DNA from: Nonomuraea aridisoli
GTDB lineage: Bacteria; Actinomycetota; Actinomycetes; Streptosporangiales; Streptosporangiaceae
Reading direction: 5' to 3'
Length of the DNA: 52,700 nt
NCBI RefSeq assembly: GCF_003236395.1
Contig: NZ_POUD01000026.1
Location: 1-52,700, forward strand
The notes beneath the pieces are model-generated. The model had not been told where the DNA came from. It made no database searches and worked only from the letters and a program-made list of their open reading frames with translations. Shown here piece after piece: positions 41,037 through 49,647 of the stretch; within the stretch, counting starts at the first letter, position 1; each line of letters starts with the position of its first letter. The translations under genes were made by a program, and so were the position numbers.

Positions 41037-41975
41037 GTGTCAACTGTGACTACCTCGCTCGCCGACGTCGCTTCGTCCGACGCGGCGTTGCGGGCCTTCC
41101 TGCACGGCCTTCCCGGGGTTGACCGGGTCGGCGCCGACCAGCGGGCGGCGATGCTCGGCACCCGTTCGATCAAGACCACGGCCAAGGCCCAGGCCATCGA
41201 CCTGGCCATCTCCATGGTCGACCTGACCACCCTCGAAGGGGCCGACACGGCCGGCAAGGTGCGCGCGATATGCGCCAAGGCCGTCCGCCCCGGCGGCGGC
41301 GCGCCCTCGGTGGCCGCCGTCTGCGTCTACCCCGACCTCGTCGCGGTCGCGGCCGAGGCGCTCGCCGGCACCCCCATCAAGATCGCCTCGGTGGCGACCG
41401 CGTTTCCCAGCGGCCGCTCCACGCTCGACGTCAAGGTCGCCGAGACCGAGCGGGCCGTCGCCGACGGCGCCCACGAGATCGACATGGTGATCGACCGCGG
41501 CGCGTTCCTGTCCGGCCGCTACAAGAAGGTGTACGACGAGATCACCGCGGTGAAGGCTGCCTGCGGCGACGCCCACCTGAAGGTGATCCTCGAGACCGGC
41601 GAGCTCGCCACCTACGACAACGTGCGTCGCGCGTCCTGGCTGGCGATGCTGGCCGGGGCCGACTTCATCAAGACCTCCACCGGCAAGGTGTCCCCCGCCG
41701 CCACGCCGCCGGTGACGCTGATCATGCTGGAGGCGGTGCGCGACTTCCGCTCGACGACCGGGCGGCAGGTCGGCGTCAAGCCCGCGGGCGGCATCCGCAC
41801 GACCAAAGACGCGATCAAGAACCTCGTGCTGGTCAACGAGACGGCCGGCGACGACTGGCTCACCCCCGAGTGGTTCAGGCTGGGCGCGTCCTCGCTGCTC
41901 AACGACCTGCTGATGCAGCGCGAGAAGCTGGCCACCGGACGCTACGCCGGCCCCGACTACTTCACCCTGGACTGA
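41037..41975 (+). CDS. deoC: Deoxyribose-phosphate aldolase
   Basis: A 312-aa class I aldolase that splits 2-deoxyribose-5-phosphate into glyceraldehyde-3-phosphate and acetaldehyde. The Schiff-base Lys212 is in ADFIKTSTGKVS and the proton-relay Lys248 in VGVKPAGGIRT; CVYPDLV and ETGEL are also conserved. It is longer than the E. coli enzyme because of an N-terminal helical extension, as usual in actinobacteria. GTG start with no ribosome binding site and a GATGCT element 6 nt upstream, possibly leaderless. It overlaps the ALDH gene by one base. Confidence 0.94.
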   Translation: MSTVTTSLADVASSDAALRAFLHGLPGVDRVGADQRAAMLGTRSIKTTAKAQAIDLAISMVDLTTLEGADTAGKVRAICAKAVRPGGGAPSVAAVCVYPDLVAVAAEALAGTPIKIASVATAFPSGRSTLDVKVAETERAVADGAHEIDMVIDRGAFLSGRYKKVYDEITAVKAACGDAHLKVILETGELATYDNVRRASWLAMLAGADFIKTSTGKVSPAATPPVTLIMLEAVRDFRSTTGRQVGVKPAGGIRTTKDAIKNLVLVNETAGDDWLTPEWFRLGASSLLNDLLMQREKLATGRYAGPDYFTLD

Positions 41976-43402
41976 TGATGGCGATCTTCGAGTACGCCCC
42001 CGCGCCGGAATCACGTGACGTCGTCGACCTGCGGTCGTCGTACGGGCTGTTCGTCAACGGCGAGTTCGTCGAGGGGTCGGGCAAGCCGTTCAAGACGGTC
42101 AATCCGGCCACCGAGGAGACGCTGGCGGAGGTGGCCACGGCCACCTCCGACGACGTCGACCGGGCCGTCCAGGCGGCGCGCAAGGCGTTCGGCGTCTGGA
42201 GCGCGCTGCCCGGCAGCGAGCGCGCGAAATACCTGTTCCGCATCGCCCGCATCATCCAGGAGCGGGCGCGGGAGCTCGCCGTGCTGGAGTCGCTCGACAA
42301 CGGCAAGCCGATCCGCGAGTCGCGCGACTTCGACCTGCCGCAGGTGGCGGCCCACTTCTTCTACTACGCGGGCTGGGCCGACAAGCTGGAGTACGCCGGG
42401 TTCGGCATGAAGCCGCTGGGGGTCGCCGGGCAGGTGATCCCGTGGAACTTCCCGCTGCTCATGCTGGCCTGGAAGGTCGCCCCGGCGCTGGCCTGCGGCA
42501 ACACCGTGGTCCTCAAGCCGGCCGAGACGACGCCGCTGACCGCGCTGCTCTTCGCCGACATCTGCCGCCAGGCCGAGCTGCCGCCCGGCGTGGTCAACAT
42601 CGTCACCGGCGCCGGCGAGACGGGCGCGGCCGTGGTGGCCCACCCCGACGTCGACAAGGTGGCCTTCACCGGCTCGACCGAGGTCGGCCGGATCATCGCC
42701 CGAACGGTCGCCGGCACCGGCAAGAAGCTCACCCTGGAGCTGGGCGGCAAGGCCGCCAACATCGTGTTCGAGGACGCGGCGATCGACCAGGCCGTCGAGG
42801 GCATCGTCAACGGCATCTTCTTCAACCAGGGCCACGTCTGCTGCGCGGGATCGCGGCTGCTGGTGCAGGAGTCGATCCAGGACGAGCTGCTCGCCGCGCT
42901 CAAGCGGCGCGTCGCCACGCTGCGGGTCGGCGACCCGCTCGACAAGAACACCGACGTCGGCGCGGTCAACTCGGCCGAGCAGCTGGCCAAGATCCGCCGG
43001 CTCAGCGAGCTGGGCGAGTCGGAGGGCGCCGAGCGGTGGTCGCCCGCGTGCGAGCTGCCCGAGAGGGGCTTCTGGTTCCCGCCGACGTTGTTCACCGGGG
43101 TCGCGCAGTCCCACACCATCGCCCGCGAGGAGGTCTTCGGGCCGGTGTTGTCGGTGCTGACCTTCCGCACCCCGGCCGAGGCCGTGGAGAAGGCCAACAA
43201 CACGCCGTACGGGCTGTCGGCCGGCGTGTGGACCGAGAAGGGCTCGCGCATCCTGTGGATGGCCGAGCGGCTGCGGGCCGGCGTCGTGTGGGCCAACACG
43301 TTCAACAAGTTCGACCCCGCCTCGCCGTTCGGCGGTTACAAGGAGTCCGGCTTCGGCCGCGAGGGCGGGCTGCACGGGCTGGAGGCGTACCTTGATGTGT
43401 GA
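41975..43402 (+). CDS. Aldehyde dehydrogenase
   Basis: A 475-aa NAD(P)-dependent ALDH. IPWNFPLLMLAWKVAPALAC (about 155), FTGSTEVGRII (231), general base Glu255 in LTLELGGKAANIVFED, catalytic Cys289 in NQGHVCCAGSR, and EEVFGPVLSV are all present. Beside deoC, it presumably oxidises the acetaldehyde released by the aldolase. The start overlaps the deoC stop (TGATG). Confidence 0.93.
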   Translation: MMAIFEYAPAPESRDVVDLRSSYGLFVNGEFVEGSGKPFKTVNPATEETLAEVATATSDDVDRAVQAARKAFGVWSALPGSERAKYLFRIARIIQERARELAVLESLDNGKPIRESRDFDLPQVAAHFFYYAGWADKLEYAGFGMKPLGVAGQVIPWNFPLLMLAWKVAPALACGNTVVLKPAETTPLTALLFADICRQAELPPGVVNIVTGAGETGAAVVAHPDVDKVAFTGSTEVGRIIARTVAGTGKKLTLELGGKAANIVFEDAAIDQAVEGIVNGIFFNQGHVCCAGSRLLVQESIQDELLAALKRRVATLRVGDPLDKNTDVGAVNSAEQLAKIRRLSELGESEGAERWSPACELPERGFWFPPTLFTGVAQSHTIAREEVFGPVLSVLTFRTPAEAVEKANNTPYGLSAGVWTEKGSRILWMAERLRAGVVWANTFNKFDPASPFGGYKESGFGREGGLHGLEAYLDV

Positions 43403-43589
43403 TCATCGCCGGAGCCGGCGCGCCGGGCGGCGCGCCCAGGCCACCAGGGGGCACGCCTTCGCCAGGGCCGGCCGTCCCGTCAGGGTCGGCTGGTACGCCC
43501 ACCGCTGCGGCGTGAGCCGGTGCGGTCAGGTCTTCGTGCCCGTCGAGACGTCGCAGGAGTCCACATGGAGGGGGCGGGGCGATGAGTAG
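43395..43589 (+). CDS. Possible small Cys-containing basic protein (doubtful)
   Basis: A 64-aa frame that fills the 179-nt gap between the two ALDH genes, overlapping both (ATG inside the last codons of the first, end 8 nt into the second). It is Arg-rich with RCGVSRCGQVFVPVE near the end. It could be a real small gene, or leader sequence of the second ALDH gene. Confidence 0.3.
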   Translation: MCDHRRSRRAGRRAQATRGHAFARAGRPVRVGWYAHRCGVSRCGQVFVPVETSQESTWRGRGDE

Positions 43590-44427
43590 GTTGTCCGTCA
43601 GAAAGACCTACAAGCTGTACATCGGAGGGGCGTTCCCGCGCTCGGAGAGTGGGAGGTCCTACCCCGTGACCTCGGCCAAGGGAGACTTCCTCGCCAACGC
43701 CTCGCTGGCCTCGCGCAAGGACGCCCGCGACGCGGTGGTGGCCGCGCGCAAGGCGTTCGCCGGCTGGTCGGGCGCGACCCCGTACAACCGGGGGCAGATC
43801 CTCTACCGCGTCGCCGAGATGCTGGAGGGGCGGCGCGCGCAGTTCGCCGACGAGCTCGGCGGCGGCAAGCGGGCCGCGCTGGAGCGGGTGGACGCCGCCA
43901 TCGACCGGCTGGTCTGGTACGCCGGGTGGTCCGACAAGATCGCCGCGCTGCACGGGGCGGCCAACCCCGTCGCCGGGCCGTACTTCAACCTGTCGACGCC
44001 CGAGCCGACCGGCGTGGTGGCGATCGTCGCGCCCGCCGATCCGCTGCTCGGCCTGGTGTCGGTGGTCGCGCCGGTGATCGTCACCGGCAACACGTGCGTC
44101 GTGGTGGCCTCCGAGCCGGCGCCGCTGCCGGCGATCACGCTGGCCGAGGTCCTGGCCACGTCCGACCTGCCCGGCGGCGTGGTCAACATCCTCACCGGAC
44201 GGCAGGCCGAGCTGGCCCCGTGGTTGTCCGCGCACATGGACGTCAACGGGCTCGACCTCACCGGGGTGGCCGACCCTGACCTGGCGCTCTCGTGCGAGCA
44301 GGCGGCGGCCGAGAACCTCAAGCGGGTGGCGCGGCCGGTCGAGGAGGACTGGAGTGCCGATCCCGGCATCGGCCGGATGACCCGGTTCCTGGAGACCAAG
44401 ACCGTCTGGCACCCGATCGGCGTCTGA
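43582..44427 (+). CDS. Short aldehyde-dehydrogenase-like protein without the catalytic domain
   Basis: A 281-aa protein homologous to the N-terminal, NAD-binding part of ALDHs: YKLYIGGAFPRSESGRSYPV, TGVVAIVAPADPLLGLVSVV, GNTCVVVASEPAPLPAITLA, LPGGVVNILTGRQ. The segment with the FTGS loop is altered (LDLTGVADPDLAL), and the catalytic Cys/Glu domain is absent, so it is unlikely to oxidise aldehydes. It ends cleanly with a terminator, and such short partners recur next to full ALDH genes in actinobacterial deoC operons. A structural or regulatory subunit is plausible. Confidence 0.82.
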   Translation: MSRLSVRKTYKLYIGGAFPRSESGRSYPVTSAKGDFLANASLASRKDARDAVVAARKAFAGWSGATPYNRGQILYRVAEMLEGRRAQFADELGGGKRAALERVDAAIDRLVWYAGWSDKIAALHGAANPVAGPYFNLSTPEPTGVVAIVAPADPLLGLVSVVAPVIVTGNTCVVVASEPAPLPAITLAEVLATSDLPGGVVNILTGRQAELAPWLSAHMDVNGLDLTGVADPDLALSCEQAAAENLKRVARPVEEDWSADPGIGRMTRFLETKTVWHPIGV

Positions 44428-44443
44428 GCCCTGCTCGAGTGAC

Positions 44444-44480
44444 GTGTGGCCGTCCAGCCCCCGAGGCTGGACGGCCACAC
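44444..44480. terminator. Strong hairpin terminator of the deoC operon
   Basis: GTGTGGCCGTCCAGCC and its exact complement (16 bp, 5-nt loop), 17 nt after the stop of the short ALDH-like gene. Confidence 0.9.
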
Positions 44481-44503
44481 GCGCTTGGGCCCTGACCGGC
44501 TCC

Positions 44504-44526
44504 CTTTCGCCGATTATTGGCGAAAG
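44504..44526. promoter_or_regulatory. Palindrome upstream of the large secreted protein
   Basis: CTTTCGCC-GATTATT-GGCGAAAG, perfect 8-bp arms with an AT-rich 7-nt centre, 169 bp before the ATG. It suits a dimeric regulator site in the promoter region. Confidence 0.4.
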
Positions 44527-44694
44527 TCATCACGAATCCTAGAAGAAGGTCTTCACAGATCACTGAAAGCGGCTTACCTTCGGGGCAATAACGGCATATG
44601 TGGAGGAACTGTGAGGCGACTGGACCTTCCTGCCGGTTCGCTTCAGCTCCGCTGATCCCGGGCCGTACCCTCGCCAGTGAAAGGATGCCCGCCC

Positions 44695-47600
44695 ATGCCC
44701 CCCAGGCGGCGAACCGCTCGCGCCTCACGATGGACGGCGCGGATCTGCGCCTTACTGCTGCCCCTCGCGGGGCTGACCGTGCTCCCCATGGCCGCTCCCG
44801 CCCAGGCGCACCCGGCGGCCATCGACCCCGCGGACTACCAGCGCGTCGAACTGGCCAAGGGCGTCGACGAGATGGGCGAGCCCCTGACGATGGCCGTGCT
44901 GCCCGACCTGTCGGTGCTGCACACCTCGCGTGACGGAACCCTGCGGCGCACGGACGCGACCGGCGACACCAGCGTGGTCGGCGCCCTGAACGTCTACACG
45001 CACGACGAGGAGGGGCTCCAGGGCGTGGCGGCCGACCCCGGCTTCGCCACCAACCGGTTCATCTACCTCTACTACGCGCCCCGGCTGAACACCCCGGCGG
45101 GCGACGCCCCCGCCACGGGCACGGACTTCTCCGCCTGGCAGGGGGTGAACCGGCTGTCCCGGTTCACCGTCAAGCCGGACTGGACGCTGGACATGTCCAG
45201 CGAAGTGAAGGTGCTCGACGTGCCGGCCGACCGCGGCATGTGCTGCCACGTCGGCGGCGACATCGACTTCGACGCCGACGGCAACCTCTACCTGTCGACC
45301 GGCGACGACACCAACCCGTTCGACTCCTCGGGCTACTCGCCGATCGACGAGCGGACCGACCGGAACCCGGCCTACGACGCCCAGCGCAGCTCCGGCAACA
45401 CCAACGACCTGCGCGGCAAGATCTTGCGGATCAAGGTCAATCCCGACGGGACGTACGACGTCCCAGAAGGCAACCTGTTCCCGCCGGGGACCGAGAACAC
45501 CCGGCCCGAGATCTACGCGATGGGCTTCCGCAACCCCTACCGCATGAGCGTCGACAAGGTGACCGGCATCGTGTACGTCGGCGACTACGGCCCCGACGCG
45601 GGCAGCTCGAATCCCAACCGGGGGCCGAGCGGCCAGGTGGAGTTCAACCGCGTGACCGGTCCCGGCAACTACGGCTGGCCGTACTGCACGGGCACCAACA
45701 CGCTCGCCGAGACCTACAACGAGTACACGTTCCCCTCGGGGCCCGCCGGTCAGAAGTACGACTGCGCCGCGGGCGGCCCGGCCAACAACTCCTTCCGCAA
45801 CACCGGCCTGCCCAAGCTGCCCCCCGCGCAGCCGGCGTGGATCAAGTACGGGGGTGACGCCGGCTCCCCGCCGGAGTTCGGCGGCGGCTCCGAATCCCCG
45901 ATGGGCGGGCCCGTCTACCACTACGACGCCGACCTCGACTCGGCCGTCAAGCTGCCCGAGGACCTGGACGGCCACTTCTTCGCCGGCGAGTTCGGCCGCC
46001 AGTGGATCAAGGCGATCGACGTGAACGCCGATGGCACGCCCGGCGCCATCGCCGACTTCCCCTGGACCGGCACCCAGGTGATGGACATGGCGATCGGCCC
46101 CGACGGCGCGCTGTACGTGCTCGACTACGGCTCCGGCTACTTCGGCGGCGACGAGAACTCCGCGGTCTACCGGATCGAGTACATCAAGGGCCGTGACCGC
46201 TCGCCGGTCGCGGTGGCCAAGGCCGACAAGACCTCGGGCAAGACCCCGCTGACCGTCACCTTCTCCTCGGAGGGCTCGGCCGACCCGGAGGGCGCGGCGC
46301 TCACGTACGCCTGGGACTTCGGCGACGACACCACCTCCACCGACGCCGACCCGGTCAAGACCTACACCGAGGACGGCACGTACACCGCCACGCTCACGGT
46401 GAGCGACCCGGCGGGCAACACCGGCAGCGCGAGCGTGCAGATCACGGTGGGCAACACCGCGCCCACGGTGACCCTGGAGACGCCGGTCGAAGGCGCGTTG
46501 TTCCAGTGGGGCGACACCGTGCCCTTCACCGTCAAGGTGACGGACCCCGAGGAGACGGAGATCGACTGCTCGAAGGTCACGGTGACCTACGTGCTCGGCC
46601 ACGACGGCCACGGTCACCAGATCAGCTCGGAGAACGGCTGCTCGGGCGAGCTGACCATCCCCGTCGACGGTGAGCACGACGACGCCGCGAACATCTTCGC
46701 GATCTTCGACGCCGAGTACACCGACAAGGGCGGGCTGACCAGCCGTACCCAGCACGTCCTGCAGCCGCGGCACCGGCAGGCCGAGCACTACACCGCGATG
46801 TCGGGCGTGTCCAGGATCGACAAGGCCCCCGCCCACGGCGGCAGGACGGTCGGCGACATCCACAACGGCGAGTGGATCTCGTTCAAGCCGTACGAGCTGA
46901 GCGGCGCCAAGGGGTTCACCGCCCGGGTCTCCTCCGGAGGCGTCGGCGGCACCCTCGAGGTGCGCGCGGGCTCGGCGACCGGCACCCTGCTCGGCAGGGT
47001 GAGCGTCCCGGTGACCGGCGGCTGGGAGACCTTCGTCGACGTCTCCGCGCCGCTGTCGCAGGCGCCGGCGGGCACGACGGAGCTCTTCCTGGTCTTCACC
47101 GGCGGCTCCGGCGCGCTGTTCGACGTGGACGACTTCACCCTCCTGGCCGAGCCTCCGGGCGGCGACGGGCCGATCATCGGCCCGATCACCGGCCCCGGCG
47201 GCCTGTGCCTGGACGTGGCCGGCGCCAACTCGGCCAACGGCACCAAGGTGCAGCTCTACACCTGTAACGGCACCGGGGCGCAGGTGTGGACCGTCAGCGG
47301 CTCCACGATCCGGGCGCTCGGCAAGTGCCTCGACGTCTCCGACGGCGGCACCGCCGACGGCACCCGGGTGCAGATCTGGGACTGCGCCGGCGTGGGCGCC
47401 CAGAACTGGACCATCGAGGCGGACGGCACCCTGAAGAACCCGCAGTCGGGCAAGTGCCTCGACGGCTCCGACGCCGCCCAGCTGGTCATCAGGACCTGTG
47501 ACGGCGGCGCGGCCCAGAAGTGGAAGATGCCGACCCAGCCCGGCACGGGCGAAGGCGACGTCCTGGTCTTCTCGCGTACGGCCGGCTTCCGGCACGACTC

Positions 47601-49596
47601 GATCCCGGCCGGCATCCAGGCGATCAAGGACCTCGGCTTCGACGTCACCGCGACCGAGGACCCCGCCGCGTTCACCAGCGACAACCTCGCGAAGTACAAG
47701 GCGGTGGTCTTCCTCAGCACGACGGGTGACGTGCTCAACGACGCCCAGCAGGCCGCCTTCGAGAGCTACATCAAGGCGGGCGGCGGCTTCGTCGGCGTGC
47801 ACGCGGCGGCGGACACCGAGTACGACTGGCCGTTCTACGGCGAGCTGGTCGGGGCGTGGTTCGCCTCCCACCCGGCGATCCAGCCGGCGACGATCCATGT
47901 GGAGGACCGGGCGCACTCGTCCACCGCCCACCTCGGCCCGCTGTGGAACCGTACGGACGAGTGGTACGACTACCGGACCAACGCCCGTTCCACCGCCCAC
48001 GTGCTGGCCACGCTGGACGAGTCCTCCTACTCCGGCGGCCGCATGGGCGACGACCACCCGATCGCCTGGTGCAAGGAGTACGAGGGCGGCCGGTCGTTCT
48101 ACACCGGCGGCGGGCACACGCAGCAGTCCTTCTCCGAGCCGGACTTCCGTCAGCACCTGCTCGGCGGCATCAACTACGCCATGGGCGCGGTCGATGCCGA
48201 CTGTCGTCCCGAGGTCGGCTACACCCCGATCTACAACGGCGACACGGAGGGCTGGGAGCAGGCCGGGCCGGGCAGCTTCAGCAACGCCGACGGCACCCTC
48301 ACCTCGCAGGGCGGCATGGGCCTGTTCTGGTACAAGGCGAAGGAGTACGGCTCCTACTCCCTCAAGCTGGACTGGAAGATGGCCGGCGACGACAACTCCG
48401 GCGTCTTCGTCGGCTTCCCCGCCTCGGACGACCCGTGGTCCGCGGTGAACAACGGCTATGAGATCCAGATCGACGCGACCGACGCCCCGGACAGGACCAC
48501 CGGTTCGGTCTACGGCTTCAAGTCCGCCGATCTGGCGGCCCGCGACGCCGCGCTCAACCCGCCGGGCCAGTGGAACACCTACGAGATCCGGGTGGAGGGC
48601 GAGCGTCTGCAGATCTTCCTCAACGGTGTGAAGATCAACGATTTCACCAACACCGACCCGGCGCGCTCTCTCCAGCAGGGGTACGTGGGCATCCAGAACC
48701 ACGGCGCCGGTGACGAGGTGGCGTTCCGCAACATCCGTATCAAGGAGCTCACCCCGGAGGACGACAAGGCCCCGGTGACGACGGCCGCGCTCGACCCCGG
48801 CGAGCAGCCGACCGGCTGGTACACCGCGCCGGTGACCGTCACCCTGACGGCCGCCGACGAGGGCTCCGGAGTCGCGAAGACCGAGTACAAGGTGGACGAC
48901 GGTGACTGGGCCGCCTACACCGAGCCGTTCACGGTCGACAACGACGGGACGCACCAGGTGTCCTTCCGGTCCACCGACAAGGCGGGCAACCAGGAGGAGG
49001 CCGAGGACGTCACGCTGAAGCTGGACGCCACCGAGCCCGAGCTGACCGTCGGCGGGCTGACCGACGACGCGAAGTACGGCGACAGCGCCCAGATCACGGT
49101 GACCGCCGAAGGCGCCGACGACGGCTCCGGCATCGACACGGTGGCGGCCACGCTGGACGGCGAGGAGCTGAAGCTCGGTGAGCCGCTCGACCTGTCCGCT
49201 CTCGCGCTCGGCGCCCACCAGATCACCGTGACCGCCACCGACAAGGCCGGCAACGTGACGGAGCAGGCGGTGACGCTGACGGTGACCACGTCGTTCGGCG
49301 ACCTCACCACGCTGCTCGACAGGTTCGAGGTCGGCGGGCCGCTGGGAGCCCAGCTGGGCAACTTCCTGAAGTCGGCCCGCACGAGCGACCTGAAGGACCA
49401 TCCCGAGCAGGCGCTCCACCACCTGGGCAAGTTCCGGGAGGCGGCCGCTCGGGTGACCGACGAGGCCCAGCGCGCCGTGCTGGTCCGCGACGCCGATGCC
49501 TTGATCGTCCTCCTGGGCGGCGAGGCGTCCGCCGAAGGGCTCGCCGCCAACGGCGGACGACCCTTCACGGACACCGCGAGGCTGACCGAGGAGTGA
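44695..49596 (+). CDS. Giant secreted multidomain carbohydrate-active protein (GSDH-PKD-CBM6-ricin-ThuA-DUF1080-Ig-FIMAH)
   Basis: A 1633-aa protein. The signal peptide ends near residue 38. About 45-495: six-bladed sugar-dehydrogenase (GSDH) propeller (GLQGVAADPGFATNRFIYLY, GGDIDFDADGNLYLSTGDD, YAMGFRNPYRMSVD). About 500-586: PKD (LTYAWDFGDDT). About 694-819: CBM6. About 836-947: ricin-type trefoil with QVW and QNW motifs. About 956-1166: ThuA (VLVFSRTAGFRHDSIPAGIQ, FVGVHAAADTEYDWPFYGEL). About 1179-1352: DUF1080 (3-keto-disaccharide hydrolase type). About 1359-1532: Ig-like. About 1534-1620: FIMAH (LGNFLKSARTSDL). It likely binds and oxidises extracellular glycans. AAAGGA precedes the ATG. 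Domain limits are estimates by eye. Confidence 0.88.
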   Translation: MPPRRRTARASRWTARICALLLPLAGLTVLPMAAPAQAHPAAIDPADYQRVELAKGVDEMGEPLTMAVLPDLSVLHTSRDGTLRRTDATGDTSVVGALNVYTHDEEGLQGVAADPGFATNRFIYLYYAPRLNTPAGDAPATGTDFSAWQGVNRLSRFTVKPDWTLDMSSEVKVLDVPADRGMCCHVGGDIDFDADGNLYLSTGDDTNPFDSSGYSPIDERTDRNPAYDAQRSSGNTNDLRGKILRIKVNPDGTYDVPEGNLFPPGTENTRPEIYAMGFRNPYRMSVDKVTGIVYVGDYGPDAGSSNPNRGPSGQVEFNRVTGPGNYGWPYCTGTNTLAETYNEYTFPSGPAGQKYDCAAGGPANNSFRNTGLPKLPPAQPAWIKYGGDAGSPPEFGGGSESPMGGPVYHYDADLDSAVKLPEDLDGHFFAGEFGRQWIKAIDVNADGTPGAIADFPWTGTQVMDMAIGPDGALYVLDYGSGYFGGDENSAVYRIEYIKGRDRSPVAVAKADKTSGKTPLTVTFSSEGSADPEGAALTYAWDFGDDTTSTDADPVKTYTEDGTYTATLTVSDPAGNTGSASVQITVGNTAPTVTLETPVEGALFQWGDTVPFTVKVTDPEETEIDCSKVTVTYVLGHDGHGHQISSENGCSGELTIPVDGEHDDAANIFAIFDAEYTDKGGLTSRTQHVLQPRHRQAEHYTAMSGVSRIDKAPAHGGRTVGDIHNGEWISFKPYELSGAKGFTARVSSGGVGGTLEVRAGSATGTLLGRVSVPVTGGWETFVDVSAPLSQAPAGTTELFLVFTGGSGALFDVDDFTLLAEPPGGDGPIIGPITGPGGLCLDVAGANSANGTKVQLYTCNGTGAQVWTVSGSTIRALGKCLDVSDGGTADGTRVQIWDCAGVGAQNWTIEADGTLKNPQSGKCLDGSDAAQLVIRTCDGGAAQKWKMPTQPGTGEGDVLVFSRTAGFRHDSIPAGIQAIKDLGFDVTATEDPAAFTSDNLAKYKAVVFLSTTGDVLNDAQQAAFESYIKAGGGFVGVHAAADTEYDWPFYGELVGAWFASHPAIQPATIHVEDRAHSSTAHLGPLWNRTDEWYDYRTNARSTAHVLATLDESSYSGGRMGDDHPIAWCKEYEGGRSFYTGGGHTQQSFSEPDFRQHLLGGINYAMGAVDADCRPEVGYTPIYNGDTEGWEQAGPGSFSNADGTLTSQGGMGLFWYKAKEYGSYSLKLDWKMAGDDNSGVFVGFPASDDPWSAVNNGYEIQIDATDAPDRTTGSVYGFKSADLAARDAALNPPGQWNTYEIRVEGERLQIFLNGVKINDFTNTDPARSLQQGYVGIQNHGAGDEVAFRNIRIKELTPEDDKAPVTTAALDPGEQPTGWYTAPVTVTLTAADEGSGVAKTEYKVDDGDWAAYTEPFTVDNDGTHQVSFRSTDKAGNQEEAEDVTLKLDATEPELTVGGLTDDAKYGDSAQITVTAEGADDGSGIDTVAATLDGEELKLGEPLDLSALALGAHQITVTATDKAGNVTEQAVTLTVTTSFGDLTTLLDRFEVGGPLGAQLGNFLKSARTSDLKDHPEQALHHLGKFREAAARVTDEAQRAVLVRDADALIVLLGGEASAEGLAANGGRPFTDTARLTEE

Positions 49597-49601
49597 CCGA
49601 A

Positions 49602-49638
49602 GGGCCCGCGGCCTGATCGCCGATCAGGCCGCGGGCCC
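49602..49638. terminator. Bidirectional hairpin terminator
   Basis: A perfect 17-bp stem (GGGCCCGCGGCCTGATC and complement, loop GCC) between the convergent multidomain and amidase genes. Confidence 0.93.
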
Positions 49639-49647
49639 CGACGGTCG

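Noticed and set aside
44752..49422. A 1556-codon open frame on the minus strand opposite the large secreted protein
   Set aside because: The sense strand encodes recognisable domains throughout. The antisense frame stays open because of extreme third-position GC and has a Val/Gly/Arg/His-biased composition with no domain.
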